Positions 16,676 to 25,492 of a stretch of DNA of 41,499 nt are shown here, one piece after another. The notes under the pieces were generated by a model that was not told the origin of the DNA, ran no database searches, and worked only from the letters and a program-made list of their open reading frames with translations. Numbering within the stretch: position 1 is the first letter of the stretch; each line of letters begins with the position of its first letter. The DNA lies in assembly GCF_003236385.1 (NCBI RefSeq), contig NZ_POUA01000020.1, positions 1 to 41,499 of the forward strand. Reading direction: 5' to 3'. Both the position numbers and the translations under genes were made by a program. Origin of the DNA: Spongiactinospora gelatinilytica (GTDB lineage: Bacteria; Actinomycetota; Actinomycetes; Streptosporangiales; Streptosporangiaceae).

Positions 16676-17590
16676 ATGCCCGGACTGATGCTGCTCGACA
16701 CCGCCTCGCTCTACTTCCGCGCGTTCTACGGCGTGCCCGAGTCGATCACCTCTCCGGACGGCAGGCCGGTCAACGCCGTCCGCGGCCTGATCGACATGAT
16801 CGCCACCCTGGTCCGCTCCGGCTCCCCCGCCGAGCTGGTGGCGTGCATGGACGCCGACTGGCGGCCGGCGTTCCGGGTGGCGGCGGTGCCGTCGTACAAG
16901 GCCCACCGGGTCGCCGAGGGCGACCAGGAAGACGTGCCGGACGCGCTGGCGCCGCAGGTCCCGATCATCGAGGAGACCCTCGACGCCCTCGGCATCGCCC
17001 GGATCGGCGTGCCCGGCTACGAGGCCGACGACATCATCGGCACCTGCACGGCCTGCGCAAAGGGCCCCGTCGACATCGTCACCGGCGACCGCGACCTGTT
17101 CCAGCTCGTGGACGACGCCCGGCAGATCCGCGTCCTCTACACCGCCCGCGGCATCCGCAACCTCCAGGTCGTGGACGAGGCCGCGGTGACCGCCAAGTAC
17201 GGCATTCCCGGCCGGTCCTACGCCGACTTCGCCACCCTGCGCGGCGACCCGAGCGACGGCCTGCCCGGCGTGCCCGGGGTGGGCGACAAGAGCGCCGCCG
17301 CGCTGATCACCCGTTTCGGCGACCTGCCCACGATGCTCGCGGCCCTCGACTCCGGGCAGACCGAGGGCTTCCCCGCCGGGGCCCGCACCAAGCTGTCCGC
17401 CGCCCGCGACTACCTGCGGGTCGCCCCCGCCGTCGTCAAGGTCGCGCACGACGCCCCGCTGCCCGACGTCGACCTGACCCTGCCCGCCGAGCCCCGCGAC
17501 AAGCGCGCCCTGGTCGCCCTCGCCGACCGCCACGGCCTGGACGGCCCTCTCAACCGCCTCCTCGACGCCCTGGCCAAGACCTCCGCCTGA
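16676..17590 (+). CDS. 5'-3' exonuclease (PolI N-terminal-domain family)
   Basis: A stand-alone flap/5'-3' exonuclease of 304 residues related to the N-terminal domain of DNA polymerase I. LMLLDTASLYFRAFYGVP starts the resolvase-like fold. AVPSYKAHR holds the conserved basic arch residues. GYEADDIIGT and VTGDRDLFQLV contribute metal-binding acidic residues. DPSDGLPGVPGVGDKSAAAL is the helix-hairpin (H3TH) DNA-binding motif. The start is ATG 16676 with GAGG upstream; an in-frame ATG at 16667 is less well placed. It would process Okazaki fragments or repair flaps. It is convergent with helY. Confidence 0.92.
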   Translation: MPGLMLLDTASLYFRAFYGVPESITSPDGRPVNAVRGLIDMIATLVRSGSPAELVACMDADWRPAFRVAAVPSYKAHRVAEGDQEDVPDALAPQVPIIEETLDALGIARIGVPGYEADDIIGTCTACAKGPVDIVTGDRDLFQLVDDARQIRVLYTARGIRNLQVVDEAAVTAKYGIPGRSYADFATLRGDPSDGLPGVPGVGDKSAAALITRFGDLPTMLAALDSGQTEGFPAGARTKLSAARDYLRVAPAVVKVAHDAPLPDVDLTLPAEPRDKRALVALADRHGLDGPLNRLLDALAKTSA

Positions 17591-17613
17591 CCCCGGTCCG
17601 CGCGGCGGAGGTC
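17578..17613. terminator. Bidirectional terminator between exonuclease and helY
   Basis: Perfect 10-bp inverted repeat GACCTCCGCC (17578-17587) and GGCGGAGGTC (17604-17613) with a 16-base loop. The repeat overlaps the last codons of both convergent genes. Confidence 0.55.
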
Positions 17614-20359
17614 AGGTGACGGAGCTGTAGGCGACGACGCCTCGGCGGATGGCGTCCATGGCCTTGGACGCGTTCTTCTTGACCGGGCTGTGCGGCGCCG
17701 CCGCGTCGCCGATCTGGCCGAGCAGGTCCAGGAGCTGCTTCATCCAGCGCACGAAGTCGCCCGCCGCCAGCTCCGCGCCGCCCGCGCCGTCGGTCAGGAC
17801 GGCGTCCAGGCTGTGCCCGCGGGCCCAGCGGAAGGCCGCCCAGGCGAACCCGAAGTCGGGCTCGCGGGTGAACGACAACCCGTGGGTCTCCTCGATGGCC
17901 TCAAGGTCGCCCCACAGCCGTACCATGGCCGCCAGCGTATCGGTGGCCTCCCCCGCCGGGATCTTGGGCCGGCGCGCGTCGTCCGACTGGCGCGACTCGA
18001 AGACCAGCGCCGACACGCACGCCGCCAGCTCGGCCGGGTCCAGAGAGTCCCACAGCCCCGAGCGCAGGCACTCGGCGGTGAGCAGGTCGAGCTCGGTGTA
18101 GAGGGCGGCCAGCCGCCTGCCCTGCACCGTCACCGTCTCCCCGTCGAGGTAGCCGAGCTGGTCCAGCACCCCGCACACCCGGTCGAAGGTGCGGGCGATG
18201 ACGTGGGACCTGCTCTCCACCCGGCGTCGCAGCCCCTCGCTCTCGCGCAACTGCTTGTAGTAGCGCTCGGCCCAGCGGGCGTGGTCCTCGCGCTCCTCGC
18301 AGCCGTGGCAGGGGTGCTGCCTGATCAGCCGCCGCAGCTCGGTGACCTCTTCGTCCTCCACCGCGTGGTCCCTGGCCCTCGGCGGCTTGCCGAGGTCGCG
18401 GTCGCCCAGCTTGGCGTGCATGGTGGCCACCAGGTCGGCGCGGTCTCTCGGGGCCCGGGAGTTGAAGTTCTTTGGGATGCGCAGGCGTTCGACCGGCTCC
18501 ACCGGCACCGGGAAGTCGGCCGCCGACAGCCGCTTGACCTGCTTGGAGATGGTCAGCACCAGCGGCGAGGGGCCCTCGCCGCGCCCGGCCGCGCCGCGCG
18601 GGTTGAGCCCGGGGTCCAGCACCACCGCCAGACCCGCCCGGCGCCCGGCGGGCACCCGGATCACATCGCCCGGCCGCAGCGCCTCCAGCGACCTGACCGC
18701 GTGCGCGCGGCGGGTCGCGGTGCGCTGGCGGGCGAGGTCGGATTCGCGGTCCGACAGCCGCCTGCGCAGCGCCGCGTACTCGGTGAAGTCGCCCAGGTGG
18801 CAGGTCATCGCGTCCTGGTAGCCGGCCAGGGCCTCGTCGGTACGGCGGAGCTGCTTGGCCAGCCCGACCACCGCACGGTCGGCCTGGAACTGGGCGAACG
18901 ACGCTTCGAGCAGGGTGCGCGCCCGCGCCCGGCCGACCTGCCCGACCAGGTTGACCGCCATGTTGTAGGAGGGGCGGAAGCTGGAGCGCAGCGGGTAGGT
19001 GCGGGTGCTGGCCAGCCCGGCGACCGACACCGGATCGCTGCCCGGCTGCCAGATCACCACCGCGTGGCCCTCCACGTCGATGCCCCGCCGCCCGGCCCGC
19101 CCGGTGAGCTGGGTGTACTCGCCGGGGGTGAGGTCGGCGTGGGTCTCGCCGTTCCACTTGTCGAGCTTTTCGATGACGACCGAACGGGCCGGCATGTTGA
19201 TGCCCAGGGCCAGCGTCTCGGTGGCGAACACCGCCTTGACCAGGCCCTCGGTGAACAGCTCCTCCACGACCTCCTTGAAGGTCGGCAGCATGCCCGCGTG
19301 GTGGGCGGCCAGGCCCCGCTCCAGGCACTCGCGCCACTCCAGGAAACCGAGCACCGCGAGGTCTTCGTCGGGCAGATGCGCGGTGCGCTCGTCCACGATC
19401 TGGCGGATCTCGTGCCGCTCCCGCTCGGTGGTCAGCCGCAGCCCGGAATACAGGCACTGCATGACGGCGGCGTCGCAACCGGCCCGCGAGAAGATGAAGG
19501 TGATCGCGGGCAGCAGCCCTTCGGCGTCGAGGCGTTCCACCACGTCGGCCCGACTCGGCGCGCGGAGCCCGCGCGGCCTGCCGTACCCGCGCCTGCCCCG
19601 CGGCGGGCCGCCGAGCCGCCCCTCCTCGCGGGCCATGCGCAGCAGCTCCGGATTGACCCTGGGCCGCTCGCCCTCCTCCTCGGAGACGAACAGGTCGTGC
19701 AACCGGTTGCCGGCCAGCATGTGCTGCCACAGCGGCACCGGGCGGTGCTCATCGACGATCACCGTGGTGTCGCCGCGAACCTCGCCCAGCCACTCGCCGA
19801 ACTCCTCGGCGTTGCTCACCGTGGCCGACAGCGCCACCACGCGCACCGACTCCGGCAGGTGGATGATGACCTCTTCCCACACCGCCCCGCGGAACCGGTC
19901 GGCCAGGTAGTGGACCTCGTCCATCACCACGAAGCCCAGCCCGGCCAGCGTCGCCGACCCGGCGTAGAGCATGTTGCGCAGCACCTCGGTGGTCATCACC
20001 ACGATGGGGGCCTCGCCGTTGACGCTGTTGTCGCCGGTCAGCAGGCCGACCTTCTTGGTGCCGTAGCGCTTTACCAGATCGTTGTACTTCTGGTTGGACA
20101 GCGCCTTGATCGGGGTGGTGTAGAAGCACTTGCGCCCCTGCTCGAGCCCCAGGTGAACGGCGAACTCGCCGACCACCGTCTTGCCCGAGCCGGTCGGCGC
20201 GGCCACCAGCACGCCGTCACCGGCCTCCAGGGCGTGGCACGCGTCGATCTGGAACTCGTCCAGCTCGAAGTCGTACAACTCGCGGAACGAGCTCATCGCG
20301 GGGCCTTCGTCGGCGATGCTCTCCCGGAAGGCCGCATACCGCTCCGCTGGCGTCGTCAT
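17612..20359 (-). CDS. helY: Ski2/Mtr4-type DEAD/DEVH RNA helicase HelY
   Basis: A 915-residue superfamily-2 helicase. Walker A is APTGSGKT (about residue 55), motif Ia TTPIKALSNQKY, motif II DEVH, motif III SAT, motif IV region ITFIFSRAGCD, and motif VI QLTGRAGRRGIDVEG. Long Ski2-like inserts and a C-terminal DSHCT domain (ending near VKKNASKAMDAI) follow. It would unwind structured RNA in turnover. A cysteine/histidine knot HPCHGCEERE sits at about residue 685. Start ATG 20359 lies seven bases after a TAGGCT hexamer with no ribosome-binding site, fitting a leaderless mRNA. The neighbourhood downstream of tatC matches other actinobacteria. Confidence 0.92.
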   Translation of the reverse strand: MTTPAERYAAFRESIADEGPAMSSFRELYDFELDEFQIDACHALEAGDGVLVAAPTGSGKTVVGEFAVHLGLEQGRKCFYTTPIKALSNQKYNDLVKRYGTKKVGLLTGDNSVNGEAPIVVMTTEVLRNMLYAGSATLAGLGFVVMDEVHYLADRFRGAVWEEVIIHLPESVRVVALSATVSNAEEFGEWLGEVRGDTTVIVDEHRPVPLWQHMLAGNRLHDLFVSEEEGERPRVNPELLRMAREEGRLGGPPRGRRGYGRPRGLRAPSRADVVERLDAEGLLPAITFIFSRAGCDAAVMQCLYSGLRLTTERERHEIRQIVDERTAHLPDEDLAVLGFLEWRECLERGLAAHHAGMLPTFKEVVEELFTEGLVKAVFATETLALGINMPARSVVIEKLDKWNGETHADLTPGEYTQLTGRAGRRGIDVEGHAVVIWQPGSDPVSVAGLASTRTYPLRSSFRPSYNMAVNLVGQVGRARARTLLEASFAQFQADRAVVGLAKQLRRTDEALAGYQDAMTCHLGDFTEYAALRRRLSDRESDLARQRTATRRAHAVRSLEALRPGDVIRVPAGRRAGLAVVLDPGLNPRGAAGRGEGPSPLVLTISKQVKRLSAADFPVPVEPVERLRIPKNFNSRAPRDRADLVATMHAKLGDRDLGKPPRARDHAVEDEEVTELRRLIRQHPCHGCEEREDHARWAERYYKQLRESEGLRRRVESRSHVIARTFDRVCGVLDQLGYLDGETVTVQGRRLAALYTELDLLTAECLRSGLWDSLDPAELAACVSALVFESRQSDDARRPKIPAGEATDTLAAMVRLWGDLEAIEETHGLSFTREPDFGFAWAAFRWARGHSLDAVLTDGAGGAELAAGDFVRWMKQLLDLLGQIGDAAAPHSPVKKNASKAMDAIRRGVVAYSSVT

Positions 20360-20366
20360 GCTGTTC

Positions 20367-20372
20367 AGCCTA
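20367..20372 (-). promoter_or_regulatory. Leaderless -10 hexamer of helY
   Basis: TAGGCT on the minus strand, seven bases before the ATG. Confidence 0.45.
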
Positions 20373-20420
20373 CCGATACCGGGATTCCGGTCCGTCCGTC
20401 CGGTGCGGAACCGGCCGACC

Positions 20421-20437
20421 CCTTTACAAAGTAGATC
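20421..20437. repeat. 17-bp intergenic repeat, copy 1
   Basis: CCTTTACAAAGTAGATC, identical to 35952-35968. This copy lies between tatC and helY, about 60 bp upstream of the helY start. It contains the inverted half-sites CTTT-AC-AAAG. Confidence 0.7.
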
Positions 20438-20473
20438 TCAAAGTGACCGGAACCAGGCCATGCCGGACGTCGG

Positions 20474-21340
20474 CTAGCGCGCCGGCTCCTGGTCGTCCGA
20501 GCCGTCGAGGTCCAGCGGTGATGCCTCGTCATCGTCGAGACCCGAATAGTCCTCACCCGCGGGCCGCCGCTTCTCGCGCAGGTACATGAACAGCTCGGCC
20601 AGCATGAACAGGAGGACCATGGGCGCCGCCAGCGCCATCATGGTCAGCGGCTCGCCGCCGGGCGTGGCCACGGCCCCGAACACGAACATCAGGAAGATGA
20701 CCATGCGCCGGTGCTTCTTCACCGTCTGGTGCGGGAGCACGCCGATGATGTTGAGGAACACCATCAGCAGCGGCAGCTCGAAGGAGATGCCGAACACCAG
20801 CAGCATGATCATGGTGTAGCTGAGGTATTCGTCGATCTGGATGAGCGGCACGGTGTCGTCGGGGGCGAAGCCCAGCAGCAGCCCGAGCGCGGTGTCCTGG
20901 ACGATGTAGGCCAGCGCCGCGCCGGCCAGGAACAGCGGGATGGCCAGGCCCAGGAAGCCGAACGTGTAGCGCCGCTCGTTGCGGTACAGGCCCGGCGTGA
21001 CGAACGCCCAGATCTGGTACAGCCACACCGGGGAGGCCAGCACGAGCCCCACCATGGCCGAGACGTGCAGGGTGAGGAAGAAGGACTGGAAGATGCCGCC
21101 GACCGCCAGGCTGCACTCCCCCGGCCGCAACTGCTGTGCGGCGGCCGTGTCACAGAACGGCGCCTTCAGGAAGTTCCATACCGGGTCGAAGATGAGGAAC
21201 CCCACCACGGTGCCCACGATGACCGCGAGGACCGCGACGACGAGCCGGTTGCGCAGCTCGCGCAGATGGTCCATCAGGGGCATGCGCCCCTCCGGGTCAC
21301 GCCCGTCGGCGCCGGGCTTGGGCCATTTCAGCAGAGCCAT
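20474..21340 (-). CDS. tatC: Twin-arginine translocase subunit TatC
   Basis: A 288-residue polytopic membrane protein, the signal-peptide receptor of the Tat export pathway. MPLMDHLRELRNRL at about residue 20 is the TatC N-terminal signature. Six hydrophobic segments follow, with the conserved PVWLYQIWAFVTPGLYRNER and FGISFELPLLMVF, then GAVATPGGEPLTMM. The C-terminal tail is acidic (DDDEASPLDLDG). AGGA precedes the ATG. It lies 61 bp downstream of tatA in the same direction and together they form a minimal Tat unit. TatB is not present here. Confidence 0.95.
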   Translation of the reverse strand: MALLKWPKPGADGRDPEGRMPLMDHLRELRNRLVVAVLAVIVGTVVGFLIFDPVWNFLKAPFCDTAAAQQLRPGECSLAVGGIFQSFFLTLHVSAMVGLVLASPVWLYQIWAFVTPGLYRNERRYTFGFLGLAIPLFLAGAALAYIVQDTALGLLLGFAPDDTVPLIQIDEYLSYTMIMLLVFGISFELPLLMVFLNIIGVLPHQTVKKHRRMVIFLMFVFGAVATPGGEPLTMMALAAPMVLLFMLAELFMYLREKRRPAGEDYSGLDDDEASPLDLDGSDDQEPAR

Positions 21341-21401
21341 ACGGGTGTCCTGGTCTCGGGGAGAAGTAGGCGAGGGCGGAGCCGACCTGGTGCCGGGACC
21401 G

Positions 21402-21716
21402 TCAGCTCAGCTTGTCCTTGAGAGTGCCGGCCTGGGCCCGCTCGCGCTCGGCGAGGATCTTGGCCTGCTCCTCAGGGGTCAGCACGACGCCCTGGTGGAT
21501 CTGCTGCGGGTGCGGCTGGGCGGGCTGCTGCTGCGCCGGGGAGTCGACCTTCTCCACGGTGGTCTCGTCGTCCTCGCGCAGCTTCGCGGTCTCCGACTTG
21601 AAGATGCGCATGGAGCGGCCGATCGACCGGGCGGCGTCAGGAAGCTTCTTGGCACCGAACAGCAACACCAAGATGACCGCGATGATGATCAGCTCAGTAG
21701 GTCCCAGGTTGGGCAT
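21402..21716 (-). CDS. tatA: Twin-arginine translocase subunit TatA
   Basis: A 104-residue protein. The N-terminus [20 protein letters not shown] is the single membrane helix. [20 protein letters not shown] is the hinge and amphipathic helix of TatA. The C-terminal half is polar and Gln/Pro-rich ([11 protein letters not shown]). It polymerises to form the Tat pore. AAAGGATG precedes the ATG. It is co-directional with the small membrane gene and pafC upstream and tatC downstream. Confidence 0.95.
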   Translation of the reverse strand: MPNLGPTELIIIAVILVLLFGAKKLPDAARSIGRSMRIFKSETAKLREDDETTVEKVDSPAQQQPAQPHPQQIHQGVVLTPEEQAKILAERERAQAGTLKDKLS

Positions 21717-21786
21717 GACACATCCTTTACACCGAGCGGCGTTCTTTCACTGACATCGATCGTACGCTGCCGCGGGCGCGGCCACA

Positions 21787-21972
21787 TCATTCCGGGTGCC
21801 GCAAAGCGTCGATCTTTTGTCGAAGTATGTCCTGTTTGGGGGTTAGCTGGGCCCTGGTGCGGTCCAACTCGCGGTGCAGTTTCTCCGCCGCGGCCAGCAC
21901 CCGCACCGCCAGCACGGCGATCACGGCGACCCCCGCGAAGGCCACCCCCACCCCGGCGAAGATCCAGGTCAT
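21787..21972 (-). CDS. Small single-pass membrane protein in the pafBC-tat operon
   Basis: A 61-residue protein whose ATG overlaps the pafC stop codon (ATGA at 21969-21972), which strongly supports translation. Residues 4-24 are one hydrophobic helix (FAGVGVAFAGVAVIAVLAV). The remainder is a charged, probably coiled-coil segment (KLHRELDRTRAQLTPKQDIL) ending in HPE. I do not recognise a named family. A role linked to either PafBC or the Tat system can only be guessed from position. It is easy to miss because a longer open frame spans it. Confidence 0.75.
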   Translation of the reverse strand: MTWIFAGVGVAFAGVAVIAVLAVRVLAAAEKLHRELDRTRAQLTPKQDILRQKIDALRHPE

Positions 21973-22949
21973 CGGGCCGGCTCGCGTTCGTACAGGGCAA
22001 GCGCGGCGCCCGCCCGCTCGTGTACCGCGGCGGCCAGCGCGGGCGGTGAGACCACCCGCCCGGTGTCGCCGAGCCGTAGCGCCAGGCGCACCAGCCACCC
22101 CTGGTCGCGGGCCCGCAGGGCCACCCGCAGGCGGCCCTCCCCCAGCTCCGTGACCTCCTCGCACGGGTAGTACTCGGCCACCCAGCGCCCGTCGGGCGTG
22201 ACCTCCAGCTCCACCAGTTCGTCGGTCGGCGAGGGCCGGAAGACGCCCTGCGCGACGTCGCGTGACTCGGCCCCCGCGGGCGGCTCGGCGGCCACGCCGA
22301 GCACCCGGACCTCCTGCATGCGATCCAGCCGGAACAGCCGGACCGCCTCGGCCCGGTAGCACCAGCCCTCCAGATAGGGCCGCCCGTCGGCGAACACCAG
22401 CCGCATGGGATCGACCTCGCGCCAGGTGACCTCGTCGCGGCCGGGCACGTAGTAGCGCAGCGAAAGCCGCCGCCGGGCGCGCAGCCCCTCCTGCACCGCG
22501 GCCAGCGCGTCGGGCGCGGCCTCCACGTCGACCTCCACGGCGACCTTACTGCTGACGGCCGCCGCGGCCTCGCCCGCCGCCCGCTCCAGCTTGGCGATCA
22601 CCCGGGCCAGCGCCTCACGGTCGCCCATCTCGGCGAACTCGGGGAACTCCAGCAGCATCCGCAGCGCCACCAGCAGCGCGCTTGCCTCGTCCACGGCCAG
22701 CCGCAGCGGCCTGGCGATGGTCTCGGCGTTGTCGATCAGGATCTCGCCGCCGTCCCAGGAGACGTCGATGAGGTCGCCCGGCGTGTGCCCGGGCAGCCCG
22801 CACATCCACACGAGCTGCAGGTCGTCGATGAGCTGCTTCTCGCTCACCGCGAAGATCTTGGCGACCTCGGCGACCTGGGCGCCGGGGTGCGACATCAGGT
22901 ACGGCACCAGCGCGAGCAGGCGCGGGAGACGATCGGCCGACGCGCTCAC
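21969..22949 (-). CDS. pafC: WYL-domain regulator PafC
   Basis: A 326-residue partner of PafB. An N-terminal winged helix (RLPRLLALVPYLMSHPGAQV, then FAVSEKQLIDDLQLVWMCGL) is followed by a WYL domain (RLSLRYYVPGRDEVTWREVD, LEGWCYRAEAVRLFRLDRMQ) and a WCX-type C-terminus. In mycobacteria PafBC activates RecA-independent DNA-damage genes. The GTG start overlaps the pafB stop (GTGA), so the two are coupled, and its own stop overlaps the next small gene. Confidence 0.93.
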   Translation of the reverse strand: MSASADRLPRLLALVPYLMSHPGAQVAEVAKIFAVSEKQLIDDLQLVWMCGLPGHTPGDLIDVSWDGGEILIDNAETIARPLRLAVDEASALLVALRMLLEFPEFAEMGDREALARVIAKLERAAGEAAAAVSSKVAVEVDVEAAPDALAAVQEGLRARRRLSLRYYVPGRDEVTWREVDPMRLVFADGRPYLEGWCYRAEAVRLFRLDRMQEVRVLGVAAEPPAGAESRDVAQGVFRPSPTDELVELEVTPDGRWVAEYYPCEEVTELGEGRLRVALRARDQGWLVRLALRLGDTGRVVSPPALAAAVHERAGAALALYEREPAR

Positions 22950-23896
22950 GCCATGGCCCCTTTCAGACGGCGGATGACGGCGTCGCGGGCGTCGGGCGGG
23001 TCCACGACCTCGACGTCGGGACCGAGGCTCGCCAGCCAGCCGGCCAGCCGCTCGGGGTCGGCGAACACCACGTCGGCCTCGTCCCAGCCGTCGCCGGCCG
23101 GGCGCACATCCCTGGCGAGGTGGCGCACGCCCTGGCAGGTGCCGGGACGCAGGCGCAGCAGCGCGGTGCGCTCGGGCATCGCCTGGTCATCGCGGTAGCC
23201 GACCAGCTCGCGCAGATCGACCCCGGGCGGCACGCGGACCGCGCCGGGGCGGCCGAGCGGGGTGACCGGGCCGGTGATCCGGCTCAGCCGGAAGACCCGG
23301 TGGCCGTCGCGGTCGCGGTCGTGCCCGACGATGTACCAGCGCCCGCGGCGGCTGACCACGCCCCACGGCTCGACCGTGCGGGTGCGGGCCTCGCCGCTGC
23401 CGGCCGTGCGGTAGTCGAAGCGGACGGCGCGGCGGTCGCGCACGGCCTCCCACAGCGCGGGGAAGGACGGGTCGCGGGTGTCCACGCGCAGCTCCAGCGC
23501 GTCCATCCCGCTCTCCTGGGTCTCCACCCCGGCGGCGCGGAGCTTCAGCAGGGCCCCGCCCGCGGCCTCGGCCAGGCTGGCCCGCCGCCACACCTGCGCC
23601 GCCAGGCCGAGCACGGCGGCCTCGTCGGGCGCGAGCGTGATCTCCGGCAGCTCGTACGCCTGCCGTACGATGCGATAGCCCGGCTCGTCGTCCCACGGGT
23701 CCTTGTGGACCTCGATGGGTATGCCGATCTCGCGCAGCTCGTTCTTGTCACGCTCGAACATGCGCTGGAACGCCTCGTCGCCGTCGCGGTCGTAGCCGGG
23801 CACGACCTGGCGGATCTGGTCCGCGGGCAGCGGACGGCGAGTCGCCAGCAGGCAGATCACGAGGTTGAGCAGGCGCTCGGTCTTGCGCCGCGACAT
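22946..23896 (-). CDS. pafB: WYL-domain regulator PafB
   Basis: A 316-residue regulator starting MSRRKTERLLNLVICLLATR, with an N-terminal winged helix, then a WYL domain (DRRAVRFDYRTAGSG, PWGVVSRRGRWYIVGHDRDR, FRLSRITGPV) and a C-terminal WCX region (VVFADPERLAGWLASLGPDV). It works as a heterodimer with PafC on damage-response promoters. GAAGGAGGGG precedes the ATG. It is first in the pafB-pafC-small gene-tatA-tatC run and divergent from the DUF3866 gene. Confidence 0.93.
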   Translation of the reverse strand: MSRRKTERLLNLVICLLATRRPLPADQIRQVVPGYDRDGDEAFQRMFERDKNELREIGIPIEVHKDPWDDEPGYRIVRQAYELPEITLAPDEAAVLGLAAQVWRRASLAEAAGGALLKLRAAGVETQESGMDALELRVDTRDPSFPALWEAVRDRRAVRFDYRTAGSGEARTRTVEPWGVVSRRGRWYIVGHDRDRDGHRVFRLSRITGPVTPLGRPGAVRVPPGVDLRELVGYRDDQAMPERTALLRLRPGTCQGVRHLARDVRPAGDGWDEADVVFADPERLAGWLASLGPDVEVVDPPDARDAVIRRLKGAMA

Positions 23897-23974
23897 CGGT
23901 CCCCTCCTTCCTCCCAGGAGACGCTACCGCGTCCCGGGGGGCGTCGGCGCGCGTCAGCGGGCGCCGCCTTCCAC

Positions 23975-23980
23975 TACCCT
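23975..23980 (+). promoter_or_regulatory. Leaderless -10 hexamer of the DUF3866 gene
   Basis: TACCCT, six bases (TCCGGC), then the GTG start at 23987. Confidence 0.45.
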
Positions 23981-23986
23981 TCCGGC

Positions 23987-25078
23987 GTGATCAGATGGCG
24001 TAAGGGCGAAGTGGTGGAAATCCAGCGGGAGTGGGACGGCGCCGTCGAACTCCAGGTGAGCCTATCTGGACAACAGGTGCGCGCGCTCGCTTATCCGGCG
24101 CTGGTCGGGCGTCCGCAACCCGGCGATACGGTCCTGCTCAACACGACGGCCCTGGCGATGGGCCTGGGCACCGGCGGCTACGCCATGGTGGTGGCCGTGC
24201 CCGACCGGCTGCCCCCCGATCCCGAGGGGCCCGGTCACCTGGTCAAGGCCAGGTACACCCCGATGCAGGCCACCGTGCTCGGCGCCGACGAGCAGGACTC
24301 CCCCCACCACGAGGTGCTGCGCGAGGCCGACTCCGTGGAGGGGATGCCGGTGATCGTGGCCGACCTGCACTCGGCGCTAGCGCCGATCCTGTGCGGCCTG
24401 TACGACCGGTACGGCGGGCGGCCCGCGCTCAAGGTCGCGTACGTGATGCTCGACGGCGGCGCGCTGCCCGCGTGGTTTTCCATGTCGTGCGCCCGGCTGC
24501 GCGAGGCGGGCTGGCTGACCGGCGTGGTCACCGTCGGGCAGGCGTTCGGCGGCGATGTGGAGACGGTGACCACCCACACCGGCCTGCTGGCCGCCCGGCA
24601 CGTGCTCGGCGCGGACGTGGCGATCGTGACGCAGGGCCCCGGCAACCTCGGCACGGGCACCCGCTGGGGCTTTTCCGGGGTGTCGGCGGGCGAGGCGGTC
24701 AACGCGGCGGCGGTGCTGTCCGGGCGGCCGGTGGCGGCCCTGCGGGTCAGCGAGGGCGACGCCCGGGAGCGCCACGTCGGGGTCTCCCACCACTCGCTGA
24801 CCGCCTACGGGCGGGTCGCGCTGGCCCGGGCCGCGGTGGCGGTGCCCGAGCTGCCCGGCGCGTTCGGGGCGCGGGTGAGCGCGCAGGCCGCGGCGCTCGG
24901 CGAACGGCACGAACTGGTCGGCGTGCCGGTGGACGGCCTGCGTGAGGCCCTGGCGGCCTCCCCGGTCAGGCTCTCGACCATGGGCCGCGGCCTGGACGAG
25001 GACCTGGCCTACTTCCTGACCTCGGCCGCCGGCGGGCGGCTGGCCGCGACGCTCACGGCGGCGGAGGGGGGCTCGTAG
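23987..25078 (+). CDS. DUF3866-family protein
   Basis: A 363-residue protein of a conserved actinobacterial family without known function. It opens IRWRKGEVVEIQREWDG (a small beta-rich domain). It contains HLVKARYTPMQATVLGADEQ near residue 85 and glycine-rich stretches suggestive of an alpha/beta fold (VTQGPGNLGTGTRWGFSG near residue 215, and ERHVGVSHHSLTAYGRV with a histidine pair). It has no signal peptide. It starts at GTG with a TACCCT hexamer six bases upstream and no Shine-Dalgarno, so it is leaderless. It diverges from pafB, and its 3' end overlaps the decayed DUF3291 gene on the other strand by 70 bp. Confidence 0.85.
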   Translation: MIRWRKGEVVEIQREWDGAVELQVSLSGQQVRALAYPALVGRPQPGDTVLLNTTALAMGLGTGGYAMVVAVPDRLPPDPEGPGHLVKARYTPMQATVLGADEQDSPHHEVLREADSVEGMPVIVADLHSALAPILCGLYDRYGGRPALKVAYVMLDGGALPAWFSMSCARLREAGWLTGVVTVGQAFGGDVETVTTHTGLLAARHVLGADVAIVTQGPGNLGTGTRWGFSGVSAGEAVNAAAVLSGRPVAALRVSEGDARERHVGVSHHSLTAYGRVALARAAVAVPELPGAFGARVSAQAAALGERHELVGVPVDGLREALAASPVRLSTMGRGLDEDLAYFLTSAAGGRLAATLTAAEGGS

Positions 25079-25492
25079 AAGTCCCTGAAGGTGAACGCCT
25101 GCGGCCCCGGGCCCTCGGCGCGCAGGCGTTCCAGCCTCTCCAGGCCCTCCTCCAGGGTCGGGATGACGCCCTCCTCGATCCACCACATGACCAGGTACGG
25201 CGTGGACATGCGGTGGAACCACTCCCTGCGCCGCTGTATCACCGGCAGGTGCGCGCTGCGGTAGACGTAGTTCCACAGCGCGTCGCGGCTCTCCCAGACG
25301 GAGAAGTCGATCAGCAGGTGGTCGCCGTGGATCACCGTGGCGTCGGGCTCCTCACCGCCCTCAGCGCCACACGAAGCCCGGCGCCTCGTCGGCGAGGGCG
25401 TGGATCGGCGCGAGCGCGGAGACGAACTCGGCCATCAGGGCCGACTCCTTGGGCGCTCGCATGTGCGCGATGTTCAGCTCGGCGAGGTGCAT
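25009..25492 (-). pseudogene. DUF3291-family protein, frameshifted
   Basis: The 5' part (25492 to 25361) reads MHLAELNIAHMRAPKESALM, then PIHALADEAPGFVWR, and stops at TGA. The family sequence continues in another frame as AEGGEEPDATVIHGDHL, then IDFSVWESRDALWNYVYRSA, HLPVIQRRREWFHRMSTPYL and FTFRDFYEPP, ending at 25009. The break at about 25359-25364 (TGGCGC/GCTGAG) is best explained by a small deletion, because a few residues expected between the two parts are also missing. Its tail overlaps the plus-strand DUF3866 gene. DUF3291 proteins resemble antibiotic-biosynthesis-monooxygenase-like dimeric barrels; function unknown. It is a pseudogene or contains a sequencing error. Confidence 0.75.

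Noticed and set aside
15392-17533. Long open frames on both strands over the M24 peptidase and exonuclease genes
   Set aside because: They are GC-skew shadows: only short parts match protein families, and the real genes use the strand and frame with the conserved motifs.
17690-20434. A 914-codon plus-strand frame opposite helY
   Set aside because: It is antisense to a complete Ski2-type helicase, and its text is repetitive His/Arg/Gly/Ala without domain motifs.
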